Positions 49,496-58,871 of a stretch of 64,000 nucleotides of DNA are shown here, one piece after another. Source of the stretch: Pseudoduganella dura (GTDB lineage Bacteria; Pseudomonadota; Gammaproteobacteria; Burkholderiales; Burkholderiaceae_D); assembly GCF_009727155.1 (NCBI RefSeq), contig NZ_WNWM01000002.1, positions 5,890,001 through 5,954,000 on the forward strand, read 5' to 3'. Position 1 is the stretch's first letter; every line of letters starts with the position of its first letter. The notes beneath the pieces were generated by a model. That model did no database searches. It saw only the letters and a program-made list of their open reading frames with translations, and had not been told where the DNA came from. Position numbers and translations under genes: made by a program.

Positions 49496-52417
49496 ATGAC
49501 AGCTATCCGCTCTGTTATCATGCCGCATAGAAATTTATTTCCACGGTTCAATATCATGTTCACGCATCGGTTTTTTGGCCGCATTCCCCTGGCCCCCTCG
49601 CTGGCGGCGGTATCGGCGCTGGTCATGCTGCTGTTGACAGTGGTGACACTGCAGCTGGTGGGGCACACGATGACCCGGCAGGCCGAGCTGGACATCGGCC
49701 GTGACCTGGCGGAACTGGCGTTCCAGACGACCGACAAGCTCGACCGGGGCATGTACGAGCGGTACCGGGAAGTCAAGCTGATGGCCGAGCGCACCGAGAT
49801 CACCGATCCGAAAGTGACGGGCGCGGCAAAGCGCGCGGCGATCGAGAGCATGCAGGAGACCCATCCGTATTACGCCTGGATCGGCCTGACCAATCTGCGG
49901 GGTAACGTCGATATCGCAACGAAGCGCATGTTGGAAGGCAAGGACGTCTCGCGCCGGCCATGGTATTCCGCGGCATTCCGCGGCGTCCACTTGCACGACG
50001 TCCACGAGGCGGTGCTGCTTGCCAAGCTCCTGCCGAACCCGGGCGGAGAACCGAAACGCTTCTTCGACATTGCCTTTCCCTACCGGGGCGCGGATGGCCG
50101 CATCGCCGGCATTCTCGGAACACACCTGAGCTGGCAATGGGCGCAGGACGTGGAGCGTTCAGTGCTGCGTCCGCTTGCCGAGCGCAAGGCCGTGGACACG
50201 CTCATCCTCAGCAAGGGGGGCGTGGTCCTGCTGGGCCCGAAAGCTTACCAGGACAACCTGCTCGACCTGGACAGCGTCAGGCGCGCGCAGCGCGGTGCCA
50301 ATGCCGCAGTCATCGAGACCTGGCCCGACGGTCGCCGTTACCTGGTTGGCTACAGCCAGAGCCACGGTCACCAGTCCTACCCGGGCCTGGGCTGGACGGT
50401 CGTGGTTCGCCAGCCCGTCGAGCAGGCATTCGCGCCCGTCGAGGCGTTGCGCGGCAAGATATTCCGGTTCGGCCTGTGCGCGGCCGCGATCGTCTCGCTG
50501 CTCGTGTGGATTGTGTCGAGGAACATCATCAAGCCGCTGGAAACCATCACGGGCCATGCCGAGGCGCTGCATGCGGGCAATGTGGGCAGCATACCGCCGG
50601 TGCGCAGCCGCCTGCGGGAGGTGCAGATCCTGCAGGGGGCACTGAACGGCCTGCTGTCGAAGCTGCTGGCCAACGAGAACCGGTTGCGCGAACTCAATGC
50701 GACGCTCGAGGCGCGCGTGGCGCACAGGACCGTGGAACTGCACGCCGCCGTCGAGGAAACCCGGAAAGGCGAGCGCAGGGTGAGGGCGATCATCGACTCC
50801 GCGCTGGACGCTTTCGTGGGGGTCGACGCGCAAGGCCGGATCACCGACTGGAACCCGCGTGCCGAGGAAATATTCGGGTGGCGCCGCGCCGAGGCGATGG
50901 GGCGGACGGTCACCGAGACCATCATCCCGCACCGGCTTCGCGAGGCGCACGAGGCAGGCATGCAACGTTATTCGGTCGCGGGCAGTTCCGGCGTCGTCGG
51001 CAGGCGCATCCAGCTTTCCGCACTGCGCCGGGACGGCGAGGAATTCCCGATCGAGATGACGATCGGCCTGATCAACGCCGGCGACTCCCATTTCTTCGGT
51101 ACATTCATCCAGGATATTTCGGTACGCAAGCGCATCGAGGACGAGCTAGCCCGCGAGCGCGAGCTGCTCGATGCCGTCCTGGAGTCCATCGACGTCGGCA
51201 TCATGGTCTGTTCGCCCGGGGGGGAGGTGACGATGTTCAACCGCGCGGCGAAGGAGATCCATGGCTTGCCAACCGGCGCGGTCTCGCCCGGGCAGTGGCA
51301 GGATTACAGGATGTCCGCCGCGGACGGCGCAACGCCGGTTCCTCTTGAACAGACCCCGCTGTACCGGGCGCTCCGTGGCGAGTTGGTCGAGAATATGGAG
51401 CTGACGATCACGCCGCCGGGCGCGGGAACACGTGTCGTGCTCGTCAGCGGGCGGGCACTCCATGCAGGCGATGGCAAGAACATCGGCGCCGTCATTGCAC
51501 TGAAGGACGTGACTTCGCTGCACGCGGCGGCCCGCCGCCTGGCAGCCGGCGAAAGGCGCCTGCGTACGATCACGGACAATGTGCCGGTCCTGATCGGCTA
51601 TGTCGACAGCACGGAAAGGTACCAGTTTGCCAACGCGACCTACGCAGCGTGGTTCGGTGTTCCCGCCAATGACATCGTCGGCAAGTCGGTGCAGGAAGTC
51701 TTCGGCGACGATCTGTATGGCCGCCACCGGCAGCATCTCGGCATGACCCCGGGCGAGACGGCCCGCTTCGAAATGACGCTCGCCATGCGCGAAGGCCATC
51801 GAACCATCGAGGTCACGCGCATCCCCGATATCCAGGATGGCGTCTGCAACGGTGTCTACGTGCTGGGCGCGGACATCTCCGCGGCCAAGCGCCACGAGGA
51901 AGAGCTGAACCAGCTCGCGCGCATCGACACATTGACAGGCCTGCCGAACCGCCGCGCCTACCAGGAACGGCTGCATGAAGCGCTACAGCGGGCCCGCCGC
52001 AGCGGCCACGCCGTCGCGCTGATGTATCTCGACGTCGATCATTTCAAGCACGTCAACGACACTCTCGGCCATGCCGCCGGCGATCTCGTCCTGCACGAGT
52101 TCGCCCAGCGGGTAAAGGCTTCGGTGCGCGCCACCGATACCGTTTGCCGGCTGGCGGGCGACGAATTCACGGTGATCCTCGAGGGATTGAAAACATCCGG
52201 CGAGGCCGCGCTCGTCGCGGGGAAAATCGTTGCCGCGTTCGAACGGCCGTTTGCGCTGGAGCGGGAGGAGCGGCTGATATCGACCAGTATCGGCGTCGCC
52301 TTTGCCGGCATGTTCCCTGTCGACGCCGCCGTGCTGGAGGCACATGCGGACAAGGCGCTGTACCAGGCGAAAGACCAGGGCCGCGGCCGCTTTGCGATGA
52401 TGCCGGTCGGTGCCTGA
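49496..52417 (+). CDS. Membrane sensor diguanylate cyclase (Cache-PAS-PAS-PAS-GGDEF)
   Basis: A 973-residue (from the first ATG) inner-membrane enzyme making cyclic di-GMP. A first helix (SLAAVSALVMLLLTVVTLQLVG) is followed by a periplasmic Cache domain to about residue 320, a second helix (LCAAAIVSLLVWIVSRNI), a HAMP-like linker and coiled coil, three PAS domains (about 430-545, 555-680, 690-800) and a GGDEF domain. The active loop is AGDEF (first Gly to Ala, often still active) and the inhibitory I-site RATD lies five residues before it. Starts at 49496, 49520 or 49556 are all possible; none has a good ribosome site. Confidence 0.9.
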   Translation: MTAIRSVIMPHRNLFPRFNIMFTHRFFGRIPLAPSLAAVSALVMLLLTVVTLQLVGHTMTRQAELDIGRDLAELAFQTTDKLDRGMYERYREVKLMAERTEITDPKVTGAAKRAAIESMQETHPYYAWIGLTNLRGNVDIATKRMLEGKDVSRRPWYSAAFRGVHLHDVHEAVLLAKLLPNPGGEPKRFFDIAFPYRGADGRIAGILGTHLSWQWAQDVERSVLRPLAERKAVDTLILSKGGVVLLGPKAYQDNLLDLDSVRRAQRGANAAVIETWPDGRRYLVGYSQSHGHQSYPGLGWTVVVRQPVEQAFAPVEALRGKIFRFGLCAAAIVSLLVWIVSRNIIKPLETITGHAEALHAGNVGSIPPVRSRLREVQILQGALNGLLSKLLANENRLRELNATLEARVAHRTVELHAAVEETRKGERRVRAIIDSALDAFVGVDAQGRITDWNPRAEEIFGWRRAEAMGRTVTETIIPHRLREAHEAGMQRYSVAGSSGVVGRRIQLSALRRDGEEFPIEMTIGLINAGDSHFFGTFIQDISVRKRIEDELARERELLDAVLESIDVGIMVCSPGGEVTMFNRAAKEIHGLPTGAVSPGQWQDYRMSAADGATPVPLEQTPLYRALRGELVENMELTITPPGAGTRVVLVSGRALHAGDGKNIGAVIALKDVTSLHAAARRLAAGERRLRTITDNVPVLIGYVDSTERYQFANATYAAWFGVPANDIVGKSVQEVFGDDLYGRHRQHLGMTPGETARFEMTLAMREGHRTIEVTRIPDIQDGVCNGVYVLGADISAAKRHEEELNQLARIDTLTGLPNRRAYQERLHEALQRARRSGHAVALMYLDVDHFKHVNDTLGHAAGDLVLHEFAQRVKASVRATDTVCRLAGDEFTVILEGLKTSGEAALVAGKIVAAFERPFALEREERLISTSIGVAFAGMFPVDAAVLEAHADKALYQAKDQGRGRFAMMPVGA

Positions 52418-52565
52418 CACGGTGCGTCATGTCCGGCCGGCCCCGGCCGGTCGAATGATATTCATGCCTTCGGCAGTTATTAACGATGATAAGCCGGGAT
52501 AACAGCATCCCTCAATCAAACGACGGAAAGTCATTTGCACGCTATCATACTGCTCTACGGAACAG

Positions 52566-54440
52566 ATGCCGTGGTTGCCGTTATTGCCCATGATTGGCGT
52601 GAATATGAATCATATGTCTCCACCACTGCCGCCTGACGAAAGTGTCAGGCTGCATGCGCTGCATGCGACGCAGCTCCTGGATACGCCTCCCGAGGAAGTA
52701 TTCGACCGGATTACCCGTATTGTCTGTACCGTGCTGGCTGTTCCAATCAGTCTCATTTCGCTGATCGACAAAGACCGCCAGTGGTTCAAATCGAGCTGCG
52801 GCCTGCGGGCTGCCGAAACTGGCCGGGATATTTCTTTTTGTGGCCATGCGATACTTGCCGACGCCCCCTTTATTGTCGAGGACGCGATCGAGGATTGCCG
52901 TTTCAGCGAAAATCCGCTGGTGCTGGGCGAGCCGGGTATCCGGTTTTACGCCGGCATACCGATACATGCGGGCAATTGCCGTATCGGCACGCTCTGCGTG
53001 ATCGATACGGTGCCGCGCAAGCTCGAGATGCAGGAAGTCGTTTTATTACGAACCCTGGCCCGCGCGGTCGAAGATCTTTTATATCTGAGGCAGGCGTCGT
53101 TCGATTCCATCGGGCAGATCAACAGCTGGTCCGATAACGTCGCGGTGGAAGATCTCGTCGATATCCAGGCGCTGAAGAATTTGCTGTTGCGTGATCATCT
53201 GACGGGCTTGCCGATGCGTCATGCCGTCGACAAGGCGATCGAAGACTGGGCGGCGCGCCGCGGCGACGGCAAGGAAGGCGGCTTGCTGGCGGTCATCGAC
53301 ATCGACAATCTCTCCGCGGTCAACGAAAGGCTGGGACACGGCATCGGCGATCACCTGATCGCAGCCATCGCCGGCCGGCTGAAGGAGTTTTGCGGATCGG
53401 CTCAACTTCCGGCAAGAATTGGCGGCGGAATGTTCGCTTTGCTGTTGCGCGGCCTGCCCGATTTTCCTGCCGCGGTAACGCGGCTGAAGGAAATCCATGA
53501 AGCCCTCAATACGCCGATCGTCACTGGAAACTTCATTATCCACAGCAGTTTGACCACCGGCTATGTGCCGCTGCACGGTCATGATGCCGCCGCCAGGTCG
53601 CTCCTCGATGCCGCCCATGATGCGGTGCGCCAGGCAAAAGCGCTCGGTCACGGCCTGATATGCGCCTACAATCGCGCATTGGGCAACCTCAACCATCGCT
53701 CGCTGGAACACGATCTTCGCAGTGCGCTCGCCAATAACGAGCTGTTTCTCGTCTATCAGCAGAAGATGAATATCGAAACCGGCGGCGCGACCGGAGTCGA
53801 AGCCCTGCTGAGATGGGCGCATCCGCAACTGGGATTGATTTCGCCAGCCGAATTCATTCCCATCGCCGAGGAAAGCGCGCTCATTGTCCAGATCGGACGG
53901 TGGACGCTGGACAAGGCTTGCAGGCAAGCCCGCGACTGGGTCGATGCGGGAAGAACCAGGTTCACCGTCGCAGTAAACCTTTCGCCTCGACAGTTTCTGC
54001 ACGGTGATATCGTGGACTCCGTGCGCATGGCCCTGGCCCGGAGCGGCCTCCCTGCGCACCTGCTGGAACTGGAGCTGACGGAATCGGTCGCGATCGATGA
54101 CGTGGACCGCACCATCGCCATCATGCATGAGCTGAAGAGCATGCAGGTGGCCCTCAGCATCGATGATTTCGGTACCGGATTTTCGAGCCTGTCCTACCTG
54201 ATCCGGCTTCCGGTCGACAAGTTGAAGATCGATCGTTCGTTCATCGCCGGCATCGGCGACAGCAGCCGGTCCCGGGCGATCGTGAAAGGCATCATCGATA
54301 TCAGCGCGGGACTGGGCATCTGCGTCATCGCGGAAGGGGTCGAGACGTCCGTGCAGGCGGATATCCTGTTCGATCTTGGTTGCACGGAAATGCAGGGCTA
54401 TTTCTTTGGACGACCGGTCGCGCCCGAAAAAATCGGCTGA
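52566..54440 (+). CDS. GAF-GGDEF-EAL cyclic-di-GMP phosphodiesterase (degenerate GGDEF)
   Basis: A cytoplasmic protein of up to 624 residues. Residues 30-185 are a GAF domain (VFDRITRIVCTVLAVPISLISLIDKDRQWFKS); 200-360 a GGDEF-fold whose active loop is GGGMF, lacking the catalytic Asp-Glu; 375-620 an EAL domain with the catalytic set GVEALLRW, NLSPRQF, ELTES, DDFGTG, KIDRSF and EGVET. So it should hydrolyse c-di-GMP, with the cyclase part regulatory. It lies 148 bp after the cyclase gene, a likely opposed pair. Four in-frame ATGs (52566, 52590, 52605, 52614) make the start uncertain. Confidence 0.9.
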   Translation: MPWLPLLPMIGVNMNHMSPPLPPDESVRLHALHATQLLDTPPEEVFDRITRIVCTVLAVPISLISLIDKDRQWFKSSCGLRAAETGRDISFCGHAILADAPFIVEDAIEDCRFSENPLVLGEPGIRFYAGIPIHAGNCRIGTLCVIDTVPRKLEMQEVVLLRTLARAVEDLLYLRQASFDSIGQINSWSDNVAVEDLVDIQALKNLLLRDHLTGLPMRHAVDKAIEDWAARRGDGKEGGLLAVIDIDNLSAVNERLGHGIGDHLIAAIAGRLKEFCGSAQLPARIGGGMFALLLRGLPDFPAAVTRLKEIHEALNTPIVTGNFIIHSSLTTGYVPLHGHDAAARSLLDAAHDAVRQAKALGHGLICAYNRALGNLNHRSLEHDLRSALANNELFLVYQQKMNIETGGATGVEALLRWAHPQLGLISPAEFIPIAEESALIVQIGRWTLDKACRQARDWVDAGRTRFTVAVNLSPRQFLHGDIVDSVRMALARSGLPAHLLELELTESVAIDDVDRTIAIMHELKSMQVALSIDDFGTGFSSLSYLIRLPVDKLKIDRSFIAGIGDSSRSRAIVKGIIDISAGLGICVIAEGVETSVQADILFDLGCTEMQGYFFGRPVAPEKIG

Positions 54441-54534
54441 ATGCCGGCCCGCCCGCGACCGGCGCCTTGTCGCCATCGGGCGGGCGCGCAAATGCTAGGA
54501 TAGCGGTCCATCAAGCATAATCCCGGAGGTAGCC

Positions 54535-54762
54535 ATGACCGTATTTGCAATGCCAGTTTTCGACGCCACCGTCATCTACGACGGCAAGGAACTCTTCAAG
54601 GGCAAGGGCGCCGCCGGCATGTGGGCCGAGAAGCTGGCCAGCGAACTCGGCACCGGCATCACGGTGGAGAAGATCGGCACGGGCTGGGCCTTGTGCGGCA
54701 ACGTCGATGGTGCCGACCGCCAGTGGGGCATCCACGGCCAGCGCCTCAAGCGGCTGGATTGA
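54535..54762 (+). CDS. Small conserved-looking protein of unknown function
   Basis: A 75-residue soluble protein starting at ATG 54535 after CGGAGG. Alternating charged and hydrophobic residues (VIYDGKELFKGKGAAGMWAEKLASELGTGITVEKIGTGWALCGNVDG) suggest a compact alpha/beta fold. I do not recognise a family. It is 49 bp ahead of the PhoD-like gene and may be co-transcribed. Confidence 0.7.
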   Translation: MTVFAMPVFDATVIYDGKELFKGKGAAGMWAEKLASELGTGITVEKIGTGWALCGNVDGADRQWGIHGQRLKRLD

Positions 54763-54811
54763 CCGACCGTGCCGAAACGGCGGTTCACGCGTACATGAAA
54801 GAGGGCTCGTC

Positions 54812-55774
54812 GTGAATATCGCCTTCACCTCATGCATCGACGCCGTGGATGACCACGAACAGGAAGTCTGGACCACGATCGCCCAACACGCACCGGATGT
54901 CCTCGTGCTGCTGGGCGACATCATGTACATGGACTATGGCCTGGGATTCCTGGGCAGCCAGCGGCCGGTGGGGTGGCCGCGCAAGGTCACGAACGATGTC
55001 TTCGCCACCACGATGCACGAGCGCTATGCGCGCCAGTGGTCGGTGGCGTCGTTTCGCGCGTTGCTGGCGACCGGGATCCCGCTGGGGATGACGTGGGACG
55101 ACCACGATTTCGCCTGGAACAATTCACGGGGACGCGGCCGGCAAAAATATTTTGCCGTTTCCCGGGACAAGCGCCTGATCGCACAGGGCCTGTTCCGCCA
55201 GTTCCGCGGTGCCTGCAACGATATCGGCCTGTCCGCCTATCCGGCAATGCCGTCGCTGACGGAATTGCTCGAAGGCCCGGAGGAGGGCATCCAGGCCCGC
55301 TTCGACCATGAAGACGTGCGCTTCATCATGATCGACGGGCGCAGTTTCCGGGAAGACCCCAGGATCAGGCCCGACGCCGACATGCTCGGCCAGCCCCAGC
55401 GCGAGTGGATCCGGCAGGAACTGAGCGGCTGGCACGGCATGGTGGTCATCGGCTCCGGCAGCGTGCTGACCGGCACGGGGGAAAGCTGGGCCGAATACAG
55501 CGACTATGAATGGCTGCTCGGGCTGCACAACCGGCAGGTGGTCGTGCTGACGGGCGACATCCACAGGAACGTGCTGCCGGTGCGGCACAGTCCATTCCTC
55601 TACGAGGTGACGTCGTCGGGAGCCGCCCACCCCGGGCTGGGCGGCGGCCTCGGCAACTTCGGCGGCGCGCGCGGCAACTTCGGCATCCTGACCATCGGCG
55701 ACATCGTCAGCGCCACGCTGTATTCGCCGGATAACCCGAACGGCGCCAGCGCGACGATCCGTTTCGGCGAATAG
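54812..55774 (+). CDS. PhoD-like metallophosphatase
   Basis: A 320-residue protein of the alkaline phosphatase D/metallophosphatase group. The opening NIAFTSCIDAVDDHEQEVW, LVLLGDIMYMDYG, TWDDHDFAWNN and VVLTGDIHRNVLP are the metal-binding blocks of PhoD-type enzymes. The start is GTG 54812 behind AAAGAGGG; there is no signal peptide, so unlike classical PhoD it is probably cytoplasmic. It would hydrolyse phosphodiesters or monoesters; the substrate is unknown. Confidence 0.85.
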   Translation: MNIAFTSCIDAVDDHEQEVWTTIAQHAPDVLVLLGDIMYMDYGLGFLGSQRPVGWPRKVTNDVFATTMHERYARQWSVASFRALLATGIPLGMTWDDHDFAWNNSRGRGRQKYFAVSRDKRLIAQGLFRQFRGACNDIGLSAYPAMPSLTELLEGPEEGIQARFDHEDVRFIMIDGRSFREDPRIRPDADMLGQPQREWIRQELSGWHGMVVIGSGSVLTGTGESWAEYSDYEWLLGLHNRQVVVLTGDIHRNVLPVRHSPFLYEVTSSGAAHPGLGGGLGNFGGARGNFGILTIGDIVSATLYSPDNPNGASATIRFGE

Positions 55775-55804
55775 ACGCGCCGGCCCGGCCGCGCCGGCGG
55801 CATC

Positions 55805-58015
55805 TCAATAGCCCAGGCCGAACCCGTACGGATACAGGGTGTCGGCGGCCGGATAACCCGGCGCGTCCGGTTCGTTGCGCAGCACGGCGTCGAGCTCCCT
55901 GGCGAGCGCGAACGGCAGCTTGCCCTGTGGCTTGAACCCGCCGCCGAGCACGTCCATCAGCGCCGCGTCGCTGACGCCGAACGTGGCCAGGATCGCGCCG
56001 GCGCTTCGCACGCCGCTTGCCGCGTCGAGCACGTAGGGCTGCCTGAAGTAGATCGCCAGCACGGTGCGCGCCGCGCCCACCTCGTTCATCACGGCCCGGA
56101 TGTCGGCCAGCGAAGGCGTCATCCGCCACGATGCCGATGCCGCCATGGTGGTGAACGAGATGTTGTTCACTTCCCACGGCAGCGCGCCGCCGAACAGCAG
56201 GCCCAGGTCGTCCACGCAGCGCGGGTTCACGGCCGGCGCCAGGCTGCACGGGTCCTCGGCGCCCCAGGGCTGTCCGGTGCGCGGGTTGCGCTTCGCCGGA
56301 TCGGCGCCGGTGTCGGCGCCCTTCGTGCGGTAGGCCAGGGTCACGTCCATCGGGTTCGTCACCTGCACGCGGATGATGGCCAGGTCATGGCCGGCCGCGC
56401 TCGGGCGCGTGCCGGGCTGTGTGTAATTGCCGTCCGTGACGGTGTGGCCATGGCGCTCCACATCGGCCTTGCCCATTCCCATCGTGTAGATGCGTTGGCC
56501 CGGCGCCAGGGGCAGCAGCCTGCGCCCTGTTTCCAGGGCGGCGTTTTGCAGCAGCACGATCGACTGCTTCTGCACCGTCATGCCGGCCGCGCGGTGCGCC
56601 GCGCTGCCCAGCGTGCCGTCGGCCCTGGCCGCATCCACGTAAGGGTTGTCGAACAGGCCCATCGCGAACTGTTCCAGCAGCAGCCGGCCGGCCGCTTCGT
56701 CCACGCGCGTCTGGCGCACGAGGCCCGCCGCGACCAGGTCGGTAATGACCTTGTTGCTGCTGAAGCCGGACAGCACGTCGACCCCGGCGTTGATCGACGC
56801 GGCGGCCCGCTCCGCGACGGTTTTTCCTTCCAGGCCCCACGCGCGCTCGTTGATGATGCCCGTATCGGAATTGACGTAGCCCCGGAAGCCGAGTTTATTG
56901 CGCAGCAGGTCGGTCACGATCTGCCGGTTGAAGGCGAAGCCCGTCTGGTCGTAGGTCACGCCTTCGTGCGTCACGCTGACCGGCACGCCGTAGTAGGGCA
57001 TCACCGACGCGACGCCGGCATCGATCGCGGCCTGGAACGGTTTCAGGTGCCAGGCGAAGTTCCCCGCCGGGTAGACCTGCTGCTTGCCGAAGCTGTAGTG
57101 GGGATCGAGCCCCTGTTCCTGCGGCCCGCCGCCGGGGAAGTGCTTCAGCGTCAGCGCCACGGCGCTGTGCGGGTTCAGCGGACCGCCCTGCAGCCCCAGC
57201 ACCAGCGCGCGCATGATACCGGCGCCCAGGCCGGCGTTCTCGGTGAAGCTTTCCGATACACGCGACCAGCGCGGCTCGGTGGCCAGGTCCGCCATGTAGC
57301 CGTACACGCCGCGCAGGCCGACAGCCGGGAACTCCGCGCCCATCACGGCGGCCAGCGACGCGACGGGCGACATGTCGCCCGTGCCCAGCGCGGCCGCGGC
57401 GATGCCGGCCTCGCGCGGGAACTCGGTAAACGCGCCGGCGCTGCCGGAAATGCCGAAGCGCGGATCGCTGTTGTAGTGGTTGCGCGGGTTGTCCTTGAAC
57501 AGTACCGGAATGCCGAGCGGTTCGGCTTCCGCCAGGGCCTGCACGGCGTTGTGGAATTCGGCCAGCTGCCGCGGCGTGACGGCCAGGCCGCCGCGCCCGG
57601 GCTTGACGCTGCCGTCGCACGGGTCGGCAGCGGCCCGTGCCACGTTGCGCAGGATGAAGCGCGACATCTTCTGCGCCTGTACGAAGTCGCGCGCCGGCGT
57701 GCCGTCGAGGCTGCCGGCGCAGCCGGCATTGAGCGTGTCGATCAGCATCATGCCCGCCTTCTGTTCGGTCGTCATGCGCGGCAGCAGGTCGGCCACCCGC
57801 GCCGCCGCGGGCAGGCGCCAGTCCTCGTAGGCATCGAGGCGCCCGTTGCCGTTCGCATCGCGGAACCGGTAGCCGTCCACGTCGAGGACCGCCTTGCTGC
57901 GTACGCCGATGTCGGCCTGGCTGGCGGGCTTGTCTGCTGCTGTGGCAGGACCCGCGATCGTGCCCAGCGTTGCCGCCAGCACGCCTGTGGAAACGATAAA
58001 ACGATAATCCGGCAT
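55805..58015 (-). CDS. Secreted GH3 beta-glycosidase
   Basis: A 736-residue glycoside hydrolase family 3 enzyme, exported (signal peptide VSTGVLAATLGTIAGPATAA). The N-terminal TIM barrel includes LGIPVLFKDNPRNHYNSDPRFG and LKHFPGGGPQEQGLDPHYSFGK; the nucleophile Asp is in GYVNSDTGIINERAWG, where SDT replaces the usual SDW. The C-terminal alpha/beta domain follows. ATG 58015 is chosen for GGAG five bases before it, over an upstream in-frame start. An EF-hand-like segment (DANGNGRLDAYEDW) at about residues 50-65 may bind calcium. It probably releases glucose or xylose from oligosaccharides. Confidence 0.9.
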   Translation of the reverse strand: MPDYRFIVSTGVLAATLGTIAGPATAADKPASQADIGVRSKAVLDVDGYRFRDANGNGRLDAYEDWRLPAAARVADLLPRMTTEQKAGMMLIDTLNAGCAGSLDGTPARDFVQAQKMSRFILRNVARAAADPCDGSVKPGRGGLAVTPRQLAEFHNAVQALAEAEPLGIPVLFKDNPRNHYNSDPRFGISGSAGAFTEFPREAGIAAAALGTGDMSPVASLAAVMGAEFPAVGLRGVYGYMADLATEPRWSRVSESFTENAGLGAGIMRALVLGLQGGPLNPHSAVALTLKHFPGGGPQEQGLDPHYSFGKQQVYPAGNFAWHLKPFQAAIDAGVASVMPYYGVPVSVTHEGVTYDQTGFAFNRQIVTDLLRNKLGFRGYVNSDTGIINERAWGLEGKTVAERAAASINAGVDVLSGFSSNKVITDLVAAGLVRQTRVDEAAGRLLLEQFAMGLFDNPYVDAARADGTLGSAAHRAAGMTVQKQSIVLLQNAALETGRRLLPLAPGQRIYTMGMGKADVERHGHTVTDGNYTQPGTRPSAAGHDLAIIRVQVTNPMDVTLAYRTKGADTGADPAKRNPRTGQPWGAEDPCSLAPAVNPRCVDDLGLLFGGALPWEVNNISFTTMAASASWRMTPSLADIRAVMNEVGAARTVLAIYFRQPYVLDAASGVRSAGAILATFGVSDAALMDVLGGGFKPQGKLPFALARELDAVLRNEPDAPGYPAADTLYPYGFGLGY

Positions 58016-58055
58016 CTGTGCTCCATGTATTGTTCTTTGACCGGTCTTCCGGCCA

Positions 58056-58071
58056 CACTGATATATCAGTG
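58056..58071. promoter_or_regulatory. 16-bp perfect palindrome upstream of the GH3 gene
   Basis: CACTGATATATCAGTG is a perfect palindrome, 41 bp upstream of the GH3 start codon on the minus strand, where an operator overlapping the promoter would lie. The facing gene at 58303 is 232 bp away. The binding protein is unknown. Confidence 0.5.
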
Positions 58072-58302
58072 CTCCCATGGTAGGGACGATACGGCATGCC
58101 GGTCAAAGCCATTCATGCGATAGGTGCTATCGCCAAAAGCGAACGGTCGGCAAGCCGCCCATTCCGGGCGTTCCGGCAGTGCTCGCCGACGGCGCGTCCG
58201 CTGGTATTCTTCGGGGCGGGGTAAACGCGGCCTGGTTGGCCCGGGGCCGCTTCGCGCCCGCGACCATGTCCCGACAAGAACCTTCAGCAAAGGAGAACGC
58301 AG

Positions 58303-58656
58303 ATGTCCGAATCGAACAAAACCGTTTTACGCAACGCGAATGCGGCAGTGAGCGCCGGCGACAACGAAGGCTTCCTGTCGTTCTGCACGGACGATATCGT
58401 GTGGTCCACGGTGGGCGGCGAAACGCTGCATGGCAAGGAGGCGGTCCGCGCGTGGATGAAGAAGGAATACGTGGCGCCGCCGCAGTTCACGGTGCATAAC
58501 CTGATCGCGGAAGGAGAATTCGTGGCGGCACTCGGCGACATCACGTCGAAGGATGAAAACGGCAAGCTGGTGCCGAACGCGTACTGCGACGTCTGGCGCA
58601 TTCGCGACGGCAAGCTGGCCGAGCTGAAGGCATATGTCGTCGAGACCGGCGGGTAG
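58303..58656 (+). CDS. NTF2/SnoaL-like ketosteroid-isomerase-fold protein
   Basis: A 117-residue protein with the NTF2-like fold: NAAVSAGDNEGFLSFCTDDIVWSTVGGETLHGKEAVRAWMKKEY, then VAALGDITSKDENGKLVPNAYCDVWRIRDGKLAELKAYV. AAAGGAGAA precedes the ATG. Small stand-alone members are often annotated as isomerases without proof. It lies 215 bp before the RtcB2 gene and is probably independent of it. Confidence 0.85.
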   Translation: MSESNKTVLRNANAAVSAGDNEGFLSFCTDDIVWSTVGGETLHGKEAVRAWMKKEYVAPPQFTVHNLIAEGEFVAALGDITSKDENGKLVPNAYCDVWRIRDGKLAELKAYVVETGG

Positions 58657-58750
58657 GCCGCATCGCTGCCGCCGTTCCGGCACTTGTATTGCCGATGCAA
58701 TTCCGCTACGATTCGTTTCCCATCAACCCGTCGATCACGAGGAGGCAACC

Positions 58751-58822
58751 ATGCAATACACGATCACCCGCAACGCCTTCAATATCCGGGTCGGTGCCGT
58801 CGCGCAGGCAAGCATCAGCTAG
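58751..58822 (+). CDS. 23-residue small ORF with strong ribosome site ahead of rtcB2
   Basis: ATG 58751 is preceded by GGAGG at 58741, an excellent ribosome site, and opens a 23-codon frame (MQYTITRNAFNIRVGAVAQA then SIS) ending 49 bp before the RtcB2 start. It may be a regulatory leader peptide for the ribosome-repair pair or a small functional protein. No homology recognised. Confidence 0.5.
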   Translation: MQYTITRNAFNIRVGAVAQASIS

Positions 58823-58871
58823 TCCGCTCGTCCCCCTCCCGGCATTCAGCAGATATGAATACGGGAAAGTA

